The notes: a model not told the origin generated them from the letters alone. DNA of 64,000 nucleotides from Methylopila henanensis (GCF_042681025.1 NZ_JBHUER010000009.1:46604-110603); one strand, 5' to 3'. Positions 1 through 9,613 are shown, counted from the stretch's first letter. Program-made: numbers and translations.

Positions 1-662
1 CCCGGAACCGGGCAATGGGTGGTGAGCGCGTAGCACTGGCCGGAGGCGTTCGAGGCCACGTCGAACAGCGCCTGCCGCGACAGGCCCAGGCTTTCGCCCA
101 GGATGAAGGCCTCGCTGACCGCGATCATGCTGACGCCGAGGATCATGTTGTTGCAGATCTTGGCGGCGTCGCCGGCGCCTGGGCCGCCGCAATGGACGAT
201 CCGCCGGCCCATGACGGCGAGCAGCGGCTGGCCCTTCGCGAAGGCTTGCTCCGAGCCGCCGACCATGAAGGTGAGCGTGCCGGCGGTCGCGCCCTCGACC
301 CCGCCGGAGACCGGCGCGTCGAGCGACAGCAGCCCGGCCTCGGCCGCGACGGCGTGGGCCCGCCGGGCGCTGTCCACGTCGATGGTCGAGCTGTCGATCA
401 TCAGCGCGCCGGGCGCGAGCCGCGGCGCGACGCGGGTCCAGACGTCGACCACGGTCGCCCCGGCGTTGAGCATCGTCACCACGATGTCGGCGCCCGAGGC
501 GGCGTCGCCCACGTCCGCCGCGATCGCGACGCCCTGGGCCGCGGCCTCGGCGCAGCGCGCCGCCGCGATGTCGTATCCCCGGACGGCGTGGCCGGCGCGG
601 ACGGCGTTCGCCGCCATCGGGGCGCCCATGTTGCCGAGGCCGATGAAGCCGATCTTCGCCAT
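1..662 (-). CDS. mmsB: 3-hydroxyisobutyrate dehydrogenase, 3' end cut by window edge
   Basis: Oxidises 3-hydroxyisobutyrate to methylmalonate semialdehyde with NAD+ in valine breakdown. The 220 visible residues start MAKIGFIGLGNMGAPMA, a Rossmann GxGxxG loop at residues 8-13. The beta-hydroxyacid dehydrogenase substrate segment DAPVSGGVEGA lies near 115-125 and the catalytic Lys is K168 in GDAAKICNN. The C-terminal part lies beyond the window start. mmsA, the next enzyme of the pathway, lies 2.1 kb away on the other strand with two LysR genes between. The gene runs divergently from the first LysR gene across a 192-bp gap, which should hold its promoter. A related family member such as tartronate semialdehyde reductase is possible, but mmsA nearby favours MmsB. 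Confidence 0.9.
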   Translation of the reverse strand, partial: MAKIGFIGLGNMGAPMAANAVRAGHAVRGYDIAAARCAEAAAQGVAIAADVGDAASGADIVVTMLNAGATVVDVWTRVAPRLAPGALMIDSSTIDVDSARRAHAVAAEAGLLSLDAPVSGGVEGATAGTLTFMVGGSEQAFAKGQPLLAVMGRRIVHCGGPGAGDAAKICNNMILGVSMIAVSEAFILGESLGLSRQALFDVASNASGQCYALTTHCPVP

Positions 663-831
663 GAGCCAGCGCCCTCCGTTGCTCGGACGGTCGCGGCCGC
701 GCCGGCGCGCTCGTCGCGCGCAGCCCGTCGTCCCCATCCCGGCCGCCCGCTCTTATGGCGGATCGCGCCTTTGACGTTTCCTTCCCAAGGCGTAGCCTGC
801 CGATTGCTGAGCGGCTACAGCCAAAATCACG

Positions 832-850
832 GCATCCGTTGTGCGGAAAT
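832..850 (+). promoter_or_regulatory. 19-bp element shared with the second LysR gene
   Basis: The 19-mer GCATCCGTTGTGCGGAAAT ends 4 bp before the ATG of the LysR gene at 855. An exact copy in the same orientation relative to its gene abuts the start of the paralogous LysR gene at 2658. Its right part, TGCGGAAA, is one arm of a perfect inverted repeat in the other copy; here the left arm is degraded. It is a candidate LysR operator, and its position at the start codon would suit autorepression. Confidence 0.55.
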
Positions 851-854
851 CGAC

Positions 855-1751
855 ATGAGCCAGACCCCGAACTGGGAGCATCTCAGGGCGTTCCTGAGCG
901 TCGCCCGCGCCGGCACGCTGTCGGGAGCCGCCGTCGCCCTCGGCGTCAAGCACTCCACGGTGAGCCGCCACGTGACCGCGCTTGAGGAGGCGACCCGGGC
1001 GCGGCTGTTCGAGCGGACGCCGTCCGGCCTCGCGCTGACGCCCGCCGGCGAGCGGCTGCTGGAGGCGGCGGAGGCGGTCGAGAACCAGATCCATCTGGCG
1101 CAGGAGGAGATCGGCGGCCGCGACCTCTCGGCCGGCGGCTCTGTGCGCATCGGCGCGCCGGACGGCGTCGGCGCCTTCTTCCTCGCGCCGCGGCTGCCCG
1201 CGCTCACGGAGCGCTACCCCAACCTCACGCTGCAGCTCGTCGCCATGCCGCGGGTGTTCAACCTGACCAAGCGCGAGGCCGACCTCGCCATCGTGCTGTC
1301 GCTGCCCGAGCAGGGCCGGCTCGCCACGCGGAAGCTCACGGACTACGCCCTCGGCGTGTTCGCGAGCCGAGCCTATCTCGACGCCGCCCCGCCGATCCGG
1401 GTCCCCGCCGACCTGCGCCGCCACCGCTTCATCGACTACATCGACGACCTGATCTTCACGACCGAGCTCGACTATCTCGACGAGGCCGCCCGCGGCGCGC
1501 GCGCGAGCCTGCAGAGCTCCAACATCATCGCGCAGATGAACGCCGCGCGCGGCGGCGGCGGGCTGGTGGTGCTGCCGCGCTTCCTCGCCGCCCAGTTCCC
1601 GGATCTCGCGCCGGTGCTGAAGAACTCGGTCCGGCTCAAGCGCTCGTGGTGGCTCGTGGTGCACGAGTCCCAGCGCGACATCGCCCGGGTGCGGATCGTG
1701 ATGGACTACATCGCCGACCAGTTCTGGCAGGCGCGGGAGCTGTTCCAGTGA
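855..1751 (+). CDS. LysR-family transcriptional regulator, mms-associated paralogue 1
   Basis: 298-residue LysR-type DNA-binding regulator. The N-terminal winged HTH covers about residues 5-65 (NWEHLRAFLSVARAG, then STVSRHVTALEEA), followed by the substrate-binding domain from about residue 90. The ATG at 855 is chosen because family similarity begins there; the frame stays open upstream but reads antisense through mmsB. It is clearly related to the next gene: both carry RIGAPDG, KREADLAIVL or READIAIGL, and DY(A/S)LGV at equal positions. It ends 4 bp before the convergent stop of that paralogue. Lying between mmsB and mmsA, it probably controls valine or branched-chain catabolism; the inducer is unknown. 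Confidence 0.88.
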   Translation: MSQTPNWEHLRAFLSVARAGTLSGAAVALGVKHSTVSRHVTALEEATRARLFERTPSGLALTPAGERLLEAAEAVENQIHLAQEEIGGRDLSAGGSVRIGAPDGVGAFFLAPRLPALTERYPNLTLQLVAMPRVFNLTKREADLAIVLSLPEQGRLATRKLTDYALGVFASRAYLDAAPPIRVPADLRRHRFIDYIDDLIFTTELDYLDEAARGARASLQSSNIIAQMNAARGGGGLVVLPRFLAAQFPDLAPVLKNSVRLKRSWWLVVHESQRDIARVRIVMDYIADQFWQARELFQ

Positions 1752-1755
1752 GCCG

Positions 1756-2658
1756 TCAGCCGCCCTCATAGGGCAGGAAGCGGGCGCGGCGCTCGCGGAA
1801 CAGCGAGGCGAGGAAGGCCCGGCAGGTCGCGATCCGCGCCGCGCCGTGGGTGTCGGCGTGGCTCATCATCCAGTAGGCGCGGCGGAAGCTGATCTCCGGC
1901 AGGACGCGGACGAGGCCGGGATCGCCCGCGGCGGCGAAGTCGTGCAGCACGCCGATGCCGGCGCCGGCGCGGATCGCCTCCATCTGGCCGACGACGCTCG
2001 CGCAGCGGAACAGCCGCCCGGCGCCGTCCTCGAGCGCGGTCGCGTAGTCGAGCGCGGCGGCGTAGAGGAAGTCCTCGACCCCCGTCACCACCGCGTGGCG
2101 CGATAGCGCCTCGCGGGTCTCCGGCCTCCCGGCGCGGGCGAGATAGGCGGGCGCGGCGTAGACCCCGAGGCTGTAGTCGCCGAGCTTCGCCGCGATCAGC
2201 CGGCCGTGGGTCGGCCGGTCGAGCCCGATCGCGATGTCCGCCTCGCGCCGCGACAGCGAGAAGGTGCGCGGCAGCGGCACCAGCTCGATCGCGAGGCCGG
2301 GATGGCGCTCGGCGAACGCGCCGAGCTCGGCCGCCAGCAGCAGGTTGCCGAGCCCGTCCGGCGCGCCGATGCGCACCGGCCCGGCGACCTCCGCCTCCCC
2401 CGCCCGCATGGAGGAGGCGAGTTGCAGCAGCTCGGTCTCCATCCGCTCCGCGACCGGCACGAGCCGCTCGCCCGCCGGCGTCAGCGCCGAGCCGGAGGGC
2501 CGCCGCTCGAACAGCGTCGCCCCCATGTCCGCCTCCAGCGCGTCGAGCCGGCGGGCGACGGTGGTGTGGTTCAGCCCGAGCGCCCGGGCGGCCCCGAGAA
2601 GCTGGCCCTTGCGCGCCACGGCAAGGAAGACGCGCAGATGGTCCCAGTCCATGTTCAT
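1756..2658 (-). CDS. LysR-family transcriptional regulator, mms-associated paralogue 2
   Basis: 300-residue LysR regulator starting MNMDWDHLRVFLAVARKGQ. HTH is at about residues 4-62 and the effector-binding domain follows. ATG codons at 2658 and 2652 are both plausible; a TTG at 2670 would put four extra residues inside the operator-like palindrome and is less likely. It is divergent from mmsA with 109 bp between, the usual layout for a LysR gene and its target, so mmsA is the best candidate target. It converges on the first LysR gene with only 4 bp separating the stops. Local duplication of one regulator followed by divergence would explain the pair. Confidence 0.88.
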   Translation of the reverse strand: MNMDWDHLRVFLAVARKGQLLGAARALGLNHTTVARRLDALEADMGATLFERRPSGSALTPAGERLVPVAERMETELLQLASSMRAGEAEVAGPVRIGAPDGLGNLLLAAELGAFAERHPGLAIELVPLPRTFSLSRREADIAIGLDRPTHGRLIAAKLGDYSLGVYAAPAYLARAGRPETREALSRHAVVTGVEDFLYAAALDYATALEDGAGRLFRCASVVGQMEAIRAGAGIGVLHDFAAAGDPGLVRVLPEISFRRAYWMMSHADTHGAARIATCRAFLASLFRERRARFLPYEGG

Positions 2659-2681
2659 ATTTCCGCACAACGGATGCGGAA
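2659..2681 (-). promoter_or_regulatory. Perfect 8-7-8 inverted repeat abutting LysR start, in mmsA promoter region
   Basis: Read on the minus strand this is TTTCCGCA, a 7-nt spacer TCCGTTG, then TGCGGAAA. The arms are perfectly complementary. It includes the 19-mer also found at 832-850. It touches the ATG of the LysR gene and lies about 90 bp upstream of mmsA, so one site could serve both autoregulation and mmsA control. LysR proteins bind such interrupted dyads; the role here is inferred from position and symmetry. Confidence 0.6.
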
Positions 2682-2767
2682 ACTATGCCGTTGATGTGCG
2701 CCTGCGCAACAATGAAGCTGCGGTTCAAGGCCGGCGCCGTTTCGAGCGCCGCCGATAGGAGGATGCC

Positions 2768-4264
<1,497 letters not shown>

Positions 4265-4271
4265 GGCCGCC

Positions 4272-5261
4272 TCAGAGCGCCCGTATCTCCGCGACGAGAG
4301 CGTCCGCGACCGTGAGCCCCGCGGTCGCGGCCTTCGCGCGCGCTGCGAGCCGGCGGGCGCCGGGCAGCCGCGCCCCGGCCTGGGCCTCGATCGCCGCGGC
4401 CAGAACCGCGAAGCGGGCGGGGCCGGCGTCCGAGAACGCCGCGGGATCGAAGGCGAGCAGGAGCTGCCCGGTCCCGGGCGGCCCGCCCTTGTCGTCCAGG
4501 AAGGACGAGGCCTCGCCGGCGTAGTTCGCGCCGGTCATCCCCGCCGCCAGCAGCTCCACCATCAGCGCCAGCGCGACGCCCTTGGCGTCGCCGGCGGGCG
4601 CCATGGTCCCGCCGAGCGCGGCGTCCGGATCGGTCGTCGGCCGCCCTTGCGCGTCGAAGGCCCAGCCCTCGGGGATCGGCTCACCCTTCTGCTTCGCCGC
4701 CATAATGTTTCCGCGCGCGACCCTGGACAGCGAGAGGTCGACCACGATCGGGGCCCGCCCCGGCCGCGGACAGGCGAAGGCGATCGGGTTGGTGCCGAAC
4801 ACCGGCATCGCGCCGCCCCAGGGCGCCATGGCGGCCGGGGTGTTGGCGAACAGCAGCGCGACGAGCCCCTGATCGGCCAGCGCTTCGACGGGGCGGCCGG
4901 CCGCCCCGCAGTGATGCGAGCGGAAAAGCGACGCCGCCGCGATCCCTTGCGCCCGCGCGACCGCCGGCAGCTCGGCGACCGCGAGGTCGAGCGCGGGATA
5001 AGCGAAGCCTTCCGCAGCGTCGATCCGAAGCGCGCCCGGCCGCGGCCGGGCGAGAGTCGGCGTCGCGTCGCCGCGCACCTTGCCGGCGCGAAGCTGGCCC
5101 GCGTAGCCCGGAACCCGCGACAGGCCATGGCCCTTCAGCCCGTCGGCCTCGGCGCCGGCCAGCGCGCGGGCGACGCTGTCCGCGACAGGCGCCGACGCGC
5201 CGTTGCGCTCCAGGGCGCCGGCCGCGAGCGCCATGGCCTCGTCGAGGGTGAGAACGGCCAT
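4272..5261 (-). CDS. LDH2/MDH2-family NAD(P)-dependent oxidoreductase
   Basis: 329 residues from the ATG at 5261 (MAVLTLDEAMALAAG). It belongs to the malate/L-lactate dehydrogenase type 2 fold, which is distinct from ordinary Rossmann LDH and includes malate, ureidoglycolate, 2,3-diketogulonate and piperideine-2-carboxylate reductases. Seen here are GLKGHGLSRVPGY near 42-54, the catalytic-His motif FRSHHCGA near 113-120, PVFGTNPIAFACPR and the late GEASSFLDD. The substrate cannot be told from sequence. It converges with mmsA (7-bp gap) and is followed upstream by hslU on the same strand; no functional link to either is evident. Confidence 0.8.
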   Translation of the reverse strand: MAVLTLDEAMALAAGALERNGASAPVADSVARALAGAEADGLKGHGLSRVPGYAGQLRAGKVRGDATPTLARPRPGALRIDAAEGFAYPALDLAVAELPAVARAQGIAAASLFRSHHCGAAGRPVEALADQGLVALLFANTPAAMAPWGGAMPVFGTNPIAFACPRPGRAPIVVDLSLSRVARGNIMAAKQKGEPIPEGWAFDAQGRPTTDPDAALGGTMAPAGDAKGVALALMVELLAAGMTGANYAGEASSFLDDKGGPPGTGQLLLAFDPAAFSDAGPARFAVLAAAIEAQAGARLPGARRLAARAKAATAGLTVADALVAEIRAL

Positions 5262-5298
5262 GGTCCGGGCTCCCGCAGCGCGCGCCGACGCGCCGTCT

Positions 5299-6591
5299 TC
5301 AGAGGATGAAGCGGCTGAGGTCGGCGTTCTTCGCGAGGTCGCCGACATACTTGCGCACGTAAGCGCCGTCGACCGTCACCGTCTGGCCGCCCATGTCGGC
5401 GGCGGTGAAGCTGATCTCGTCGAGCACCCGCTCCATCACCGTCTGCAGTCTGCGCGCGCCGATGTTCTCGACCGTCGAGTTGACCTCGACCGCCACGTCG
5501 GCGAGCGCGTCGATGCCGTCGGGCGTGAACGCCAGCGTCACGTTCTCGGTCGCCAGCAGCGCCACATACTGCTTCACGAGGCTCGCTTCCGTGTCGTCGA
5601 GGATGCGGACGAAATCCTCGCGGGTCAGCGCGTTGAGCTCCACGCGGATCGGCAGCCGGCCCTGCAGCTCCGGCAGCAGGTCGGACGGCTTCGCCACATG
5701 GAACGCGCCGGAGGCGATGAACAGGATGTGGTCGGTCTTCACCGGCCCGTGCTTGGTCGCGACCGTGGTGCCCTCGATCAGCGGCAGGAGGTCGCGCTGC
5801 ACGCCTTCCCGGCTGACGTCCCCGGCGCGGCCCTCGCGGGCGCAGATCTTGTCGATCTCGTCGAGGAACACGATGCCGGCGTTCTCCACCGTGCGCACCG
5901 CCTCGGCGACCAGGCTCTCCTGGTCGAGCAGCTTGTCGCTCTCGTCGGCGATGAGCTGCTCGTAGCTGTCCTTGACCGTGACGCGGCGGGTCTTCTTCTG
6001 GCCGCCGAGGCCTTTGAACATCTCGCCGAGCGAGATCATGCCGACCTGGCCCGGCATGCCGGGGATCTCCATCGCCGCGGGGCCGGAGGCCGCCACCTCG
6101 ATCTCGATCTCCTTGTCGTCCATGTCGCCGTCGCGCAGCTTCTTGCGGAAGCTCTCGCGGGTCGCCGGGCTCGCGGTCGCGCCGACGAGCGCGGTCAGCA
6201 CCCGCTCCTCCGCCGCCATGTGCGCCTTGGCCTGCACGTCCTTGCGCTTCTGCTCGCGCGTCAGGCCGATCGCGACCTCGACGAGGTCGCGCACGATCTG
6301 CTCCACGTCGCGGCCGACATAGCCGACCTCGGTGAACTTGGTGGCCTCCACCTTCAGGAACGGCGCGTTCGCGAGCTTCGCCAGACGGCGCGAGATCTCG
6401 GTCTTGCCGACGCCGGTCGGCCCGATCATCAGGATGTTCTTGGGCTGCACCTCTTCGCGCAGGTGGCCCTGAAGCTGCAGACGCCGCCAGCGGTTCCGAA
6501 GCGCGATCGCGACCGCGCGCTTGGCGTCGCGCTGGCCGACGATGTGCCGGTCGAGCTCGGAGACGATTTCGCGAGGGGAAAGGTCGGTCAT
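5299..6591 (-). CDS. hslU: ATP-dependent protease HslUV ATPase subunit
   Basis: 430-residue AAA+ unfoldase that feeds substrates to HslV in the cytoplasm. Walker A GPTGVGKT is at 57-64, the pore loop GYVGRD at 91-96 and Walker B in GIVFLDEID. An I-domain insertion follows around residues 110-240. The C-terminal tail ends DLSRFIL, the conserved tail that docks into HslV. It is co-oriented with an acetyltransferase gene and hslV upstream; the spacing to the acetyltransferase is 10 bp, so the three probably share an mRNA. Confidence 0.97.
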   Translation of the reverse strand: MTDLSPREIVSELDRHIVGQRDAKRAVAIALRNRWRRLQLQGHLREEVQPKNILMIGPTGVGKTEISRRLAKLANAPFLKVEATKFTEVGYVGRDVEQIVRDLVEVAIGLTREQKRKDVQAKAHMAAEERVLTALVGATASPATRESFRKKLRDGDMDDKEIEIEVAASGPAAMEIPGMPGQVGMISLGEMFKGLGGQKKTRRVTVKDSYEQLIADESDKLLDQESLVAEAVRTVENAGIVFLDEIDKICAREGRAGDVSREGVQRDLLPLIEGTTVATKHGPVKTDHILFIASGAFHVAKPSDLLPELQGRLPIRVELNALTREDFVRILDDTEASLVKQYVALLATENVTLAFTPDGIDALADVAVEVNSTVENIGARRLQTVMERVLDEISFTAADMGGQTVTVDGAYVRKYVGDLAKNADLSRFIL

Positions 6592-6601
6592 GTCATTTTC
6601 C

Positions 6602-7099
6602 TCAAGCCCGATCCCTGGCCATCAGCACCGCGGGACCGTCTTCCGTATGGATCAGTCTTTCCCGTCGAAACCCGGCCATTTCATAGGCCCGGATCGCGAC
6701 GGCGTTGTCAGGATGAGGGTCGGTCACGACCCTCGGGGCGCCCGCAGCGAACAACGTCGCCACGAAAACCTCGGTCAGCGCGGGGCCATGCCCTTTGCCG
6801 ACGAGGTCCGGCGCGCCGATGAACTGGTCGATCCCCTTCGATCCCGCGGGCTGGCCCTCCAGTGCCCCGAAGTCGAACGGTCCATAGGCCTGGACATAGC
6901 CGGACGGCCGACCGTCGATCGAGACGATGCTGAGCGCCATGCGCGGCTCCGAAAGATCTTCGCGGATCGACGCCAGCTGCTGGTCGGGATCGCCCCACCA
7001 CCGCGCCACGTGCGGTTCGCGCAGCCAGCCGGCGATCTGCGGGAGATCGTCGGGCGTGACCACGCGAAACGCGTAGGCCGCCGGAGCGCGTGGGATCAT
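6602..7099 (-). CDS. AAC(6')-like GNAT acetyltransferase
   Basis: 165-residue single-domain GNAT protein. The segment GIDQFIGAPDLVGKGHGPALTE is the acetyl-CoA binding region, followed by GAPRVVTDPHPDNAVAIRAYE. Both resemble the aminoglycoside 6'-N-acetyltransferase AacA4/AAC(6')-Ib family more than RimI-type enzymes. Its start overlaps the hslV stop by 4 bp (ATGA), and hslU follows 10 bp later, so it sits inside the HslUV operon. This position recurs in Hyphomicrobiales as far as I recall. A housekeeping substrate, perhaps protein or small amine, is more likely than drug resistance; the substrate is unknown. Confidence 0.82.
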   Translation of the reverse strand: MIPRAPAAYAFRVVTPDDLPQIAGWLREPHVARWWGDPDQQLASIREDLSEPRMALSIVSIDGRPSGYVQAYGPFDFGALEGQPAGSKGIDQFIGAPDLVGKGHGPALTEVFVATLFAAGAPRVVTDPHPDNAVAIRAYEMAGFRRERLIHTEDGPAVLMARDRA

Positions 7100-7644
7100 C
7101 CCACCGTCTCCAGGCTCTCCACCGTCAGGTTGGCGTTGGTGTAGACGCAGATGTCGGCCGCGATCTTCATCGACTTGCGCACGATCGCCTCGGCGTCGAG
7201 CTCAGTGTCGGCGAGCGCGCGGGCGGCGGACAGCGCGTAGTTGCCGCCGGAGCCGATGGCGGCGACGCCGTCCTCGGGCTCAAGCACGTCGCCGGTGCCG
7301 GTGATGACGAGCGCCACATGCTTGTCGGCGACAAGCATCATGGCCTCCAGCCGGCGGAGATAGCGGTCGGTGCGCCAGTCCTTGGCGAGCTCGACCGCGG
7401 CGCGCAGAAGCTGGCCGGGATACTGTTCGAGCTTCTGCTCGAGCCGCTCGAACAACGTGAAGGCGTCGGCGGTCGCGCCGGCGAAACCGGCGATGACCTC
7501 GCCCTTGGCGATGCGGCGGACCTTCTTCGCGGTCGCCTTGAGCACGGTCTGGCCGAGCGTGACCTGGCCGTCGCCGCCGATGACCACCTTGCCGCCCTTG
7601 CGGACGAGCACGATCGTGGTCCCGTGAAGGATGATGTCGGACAT
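7096..7644 (-). CDS. hslV: ATP-dependent protease HslUV peptidase subunit
   Basis: 182-residue N-terminal-nucleophile peptidase, the bacterial relative of proteasome beta subunits. It starts MSDIILHGTTIVLVRK: the first eight residues look like the short propeptide of alphaproteobacterial forms, leaving T9 as catalytic nucleophile. KVVIGGDGQVTLG, AGFAGATADAFTLFE and ELAKDWRTDR are conserved. A longer reading from 7695 would run through an inverted repeat and is rejected. It is first of hslV-GNAT-hslU, with its stop overlapping the GNAT start. Confidence 0.96.
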   Translation of the reverse strand: MSDIILHGTTIVLVRKGGKVVIGGDGQVTLGQTVLKATAKKVRRIAKGEVIAGFAGATADAFTLFERLEQKLEQYPGQLLRAAVELAKDWRTDRYLRRLEAMMLVADKHVALVITGTGDVLEPEDGVAAIGSGGNYALSAARALADTELDAEAIVRKSMKIAADICVYTNANLTVESLETVG

Positions 7645-7651
7645 GAAAGCT

Positions 7652-7690
7652 CCGGGGGAATGACTGGAGCTCAGGTATGCATTCCCCCGG
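7652..7690 (-). promoter_or_regulatory. 11-bp inverted repeat in hslV leader
   Basis: Arms CCGGGGGAATG (7652-7662) and CATTCCCCCGG (7680-7690) are perfectly complementary across 17 nt. The inner edge lies 7 nt before the hslV ATG, so in the mRNA the 3' arm covers the region where a GGAG-like ribosome site sits. It could be an operator or a 5' stem-loop acting on translation or stability. It is not a CIRCE element. Confidence 0.55.
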
Positions 7691-7765
7691 GCCATGAAAA
7701 GGGCGGCGCTCCCCCCTGTCCCGGCTCAGGGCCGGGACAAGAACGATGCGGCGCTCCCCGCCCAC

Positions 7766-8290
7766 TCAGGCGCCGCGGCTGGTCTCGAACAGGAACCAGG
7801 CGCGCTTCTCGGCCTGGTCAATCCAGTTCTCGATCAGGCTCGCGGTCGCGACGTCGTCGTGCTCGTCGGCGAGGCTGTGAACCTCGCGCAGGCGCTTGAC
7901 GTGGTCGAGATTGTCCTCGCGCAGCTCGGCCAGCATGTCCTGCGGCGTCACGAAATCGGCGTCGTTGTCCTTGACCCGCTGCAGGCGCCCGATGTGCCCG
8001 ACCGAACGGATCGTCGTGCCGCCGATCTTGCGCACGCGCTCGGCGATGTCGTCGGTGGAGGCGAGGATTTCGGCCGCCTGGTCGTCCAGCAGCAGGTGAT
8101 AGTCGCGGAAATGCGGGCCGCTGACGTGCCAGTGGAAGTTCTTGGTCTTGAGGAACAGCGCGAAGGTGTCGGCGAGGATCGCGTTCATCGCGCCCTGCAG
8201 ATCGCGGATCGCGTTGGAGCCGAGGTCGGTCGGCGTCGCGAGCGCCGCCTTCTTGCGCGCCTTGACGTCGTCAGACGGTTTCTTGGCCAT
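7766..8290 (-). CDS. dps: Dps/ferritin-like DNA-protecting protein
   Basis: 174 residues from the ATG at 8290 (MAKKPSDDVKARKKAA); AGGTGA five bases upstream supports this over the in-frame GTG at 8299. A Lys/Arg-rich N-terminal tail, as in DNA-binding Dps, precedes the four-helix core. Ferroxidase motif KTKNFHWHVSGPHFRDYHLLLDD is split across about residues 48-70, with D and E ligands following in DDIAERVRK. It would form a dodecamer that oxidises and stores Fe(II) and protects DNA from peroxide. It is monocistronic, with a GC-rich hairpin at 7718-7738 just past its stop. Confidence 0.9.
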   Translation of the reverse strand: MAKKPSDDVKARKKAALATPTDLGSNAIRDLQGAMNAILADTFALFLKTKNFHWHVSGPHFRDYHLLLDDQAAEILASTDDIAERVRKIGGTTIRSVGHIGRLQRVKDNDADFVTPQDMLAELREDNLDHVKRLREVHSLADEHDDVATASLIENWIDQAEKRAWFLFETSRGA

Positions 8291-8499
8291 GACAGTCACC
8301 TGATGCAGACCGGCCCCAATGCCGGCGTATCCCTCAAGTAGAGGCCAGGACGATCACGTCGATGTGTCGCCCGCGCGCGCCGCGCATGCGCCATGCGGCC
8401 TTGTAGGGACGGGCCGTTGGCCTTGCGCGCGCCGCCGTGCTATCGACCGCGCGTTTCCATGACAGCTTCGCGACGGAACGCGCGATCAACGAGGCTCCC

Positions 8500-9093
8500 A
8501 TGCGCCGCGCCGAGGTGACCCGGACGACCGCAGAGACCGACATCACCCTCACGCTCGACCTCGACGGGACGGGCGCGAGCCGGATCGAGACCGGCGTCGG
8601 CTTCTTCGACCACATGCTCGAGCTGCTCGCCCGCCACGCGATGATCGACCTCGACGTGACGGCCAACGGCGACACCCATGTGGACTTCCACCACACCGTG
8701 GAGGACGTCGGCATCGCGCTCGGCCAAGCCGTGCGCCGGGCGCTGGGCGACATGAAGGGCCTGACGCGCTACGCCGACGTCGCGATGCCGATGGACGAGG
8801 CCCTGACCCGCGTCGCGATCGACGTCTCGGGCCGCCCGTTCCTGGTCTGGCGCACGGAGTTTCCGGCGCCGAAGGTCGGCGAGTTCGACACCGAGCTGGT
8901 GCGCGAGTTCTTCCAGGCCTTCGCCACCCACGCCGCGGTGACGCTGCATGTGGAGACGCTCTACGGCGCCAACGCGCACCACATCGCCGAAAGCTGCTTC
9001 AAGGGTCTCGCCCGCGTGCTGAAGAACGCGCTGGCGCTCGACCCGCGGGCCGGCGACCGCCTGCCCTCGACCAAGGGCCGCATCGGCGACTGA
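8500..9093 (+). CDS. hisB: Imidazoleglycerol-phosphate dehydratase
   Basis: 197 residues, the monofunctional HisB of most bacteria. It dehydrates imidazole glycerol phosphate to imidazole acetol phosphate, the sixth step of histidine synthesis. Mn-binding His-rich motifs are seen: FFDHMLE, VDFHHTVEDVGIALG and AHHIAESCFKGLARVL. The ATG at 8500 starts MRRAEVTRTTAET. It is divergent from dps across about 209 bp and is the first gene of the his run that continues with hisH, hisA, hisF and hisE. Confidence 0.96.
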   Translation: MRRAEVTRTTAETDITLTLDLDGTGASRIETGVGFFDHMLELLARHAMIDLDVTANGDTHVDFHHTVEDVGIALGQAVRRALGDMKGLTRYADVAMPMDEALTRVAIDVSGRPFLVWRTEFPAPKVGEFDTELVREFFQAFATHAAVTLHVETLYGANAHHIAESCFKGLARVLKNALALDPRAGDRLPSTKGRIGD

Positions 9094-9115
9094 CTTCATC
9101 TGCTGAGGTTCGATC

Positions 9116-9613
9116 TTGAACACCTGGCTGATCTATGAGCCGCCCGGCGGCGCGGCCCGCACCCTCGAGGACGCCGAGCGCTTCGTAAGCCTGCGCGAGG
9201 GCTTCTCGAAGGGCGCGTTCCTGTTCCCGCTCGTCTGGCTGATCTGGCAGCGCTGCTGGCTGGCGCTCGCGCTCTATCTCGCCGCGGCGGTCGCGCTGGC
9301 GCTGGTCGCGAACCTGCTGTCGCTCCGAAGCGGCGAGGCGATCCTGCTGGCGCTGCTGCCGAACCTCGCCGTCGGCTTCGAGGCCGCCTGGCTGCGCGCC
9401 CGGTCGCTGGAGCGGCGGGGCTACCGCTTCGTCGCCGCGCTGATGGCCCGTTCGCGCGACGAGGCCGAGGCGCATTTCTTCGCCGAATGGTCCGCGGACG
9501 CCCACGACCCCGCGCCTGCGCCCCGCCCGTCGGCGGGTCCCGCCGCGGCCTATCGCCCGGCCGCCTCCGGCGGCGTGCTCGGCCTGTTCCCGCAGCCCGG
9601 AGCGGCGCGGTGA
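9116..9613 (+). CDS. DUF2628-type small membrane protein within his operon
   Basis: 165 residues beginning at a TTG codon (MNTWLIYEPPGG), with a GAGG ribosome site seven bases upstream. The middle is strongly hydrophobic with about three membrane segments: around 39-50 (FPLVWLIWQRCW), 51-68 (ALALYLAAAVALALVANL) and 76-92. The C-terminal 40 residues are Pro/Ala rich. It resembles DUF2628 proteins, which occur between hisB and hisH in many Alphaproteobacteria. The stop overlaps the hisH GTG start. No function is known; co-translation with hisH suggests the genes are kept together but not that it acts in histidine synthesis. Confidence 0.75.
   Translation: MNTWLIYEPPGGAARTLEDAERFVSLREGFSKGAFLFPLVWLIWQRCWLALALYLAAAVALALVANLLSLRSGEAILLALLPNLAVGFEAAWLRARSLERRGYRFVAALMARSRDEAEAHFFAEWSADAHDPAPAPRPSAGPAAAYRPAASGGVLGLFPQPGAAR

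Noticed and set aside
6602..7099. Calling the AAC(6')-like gene an antibiotic resistance gene
   Set aside because: Embedded, coupled position between hslV and hslU points to a core gene; similarity to AAC(6') by eye does not show resistance activity.
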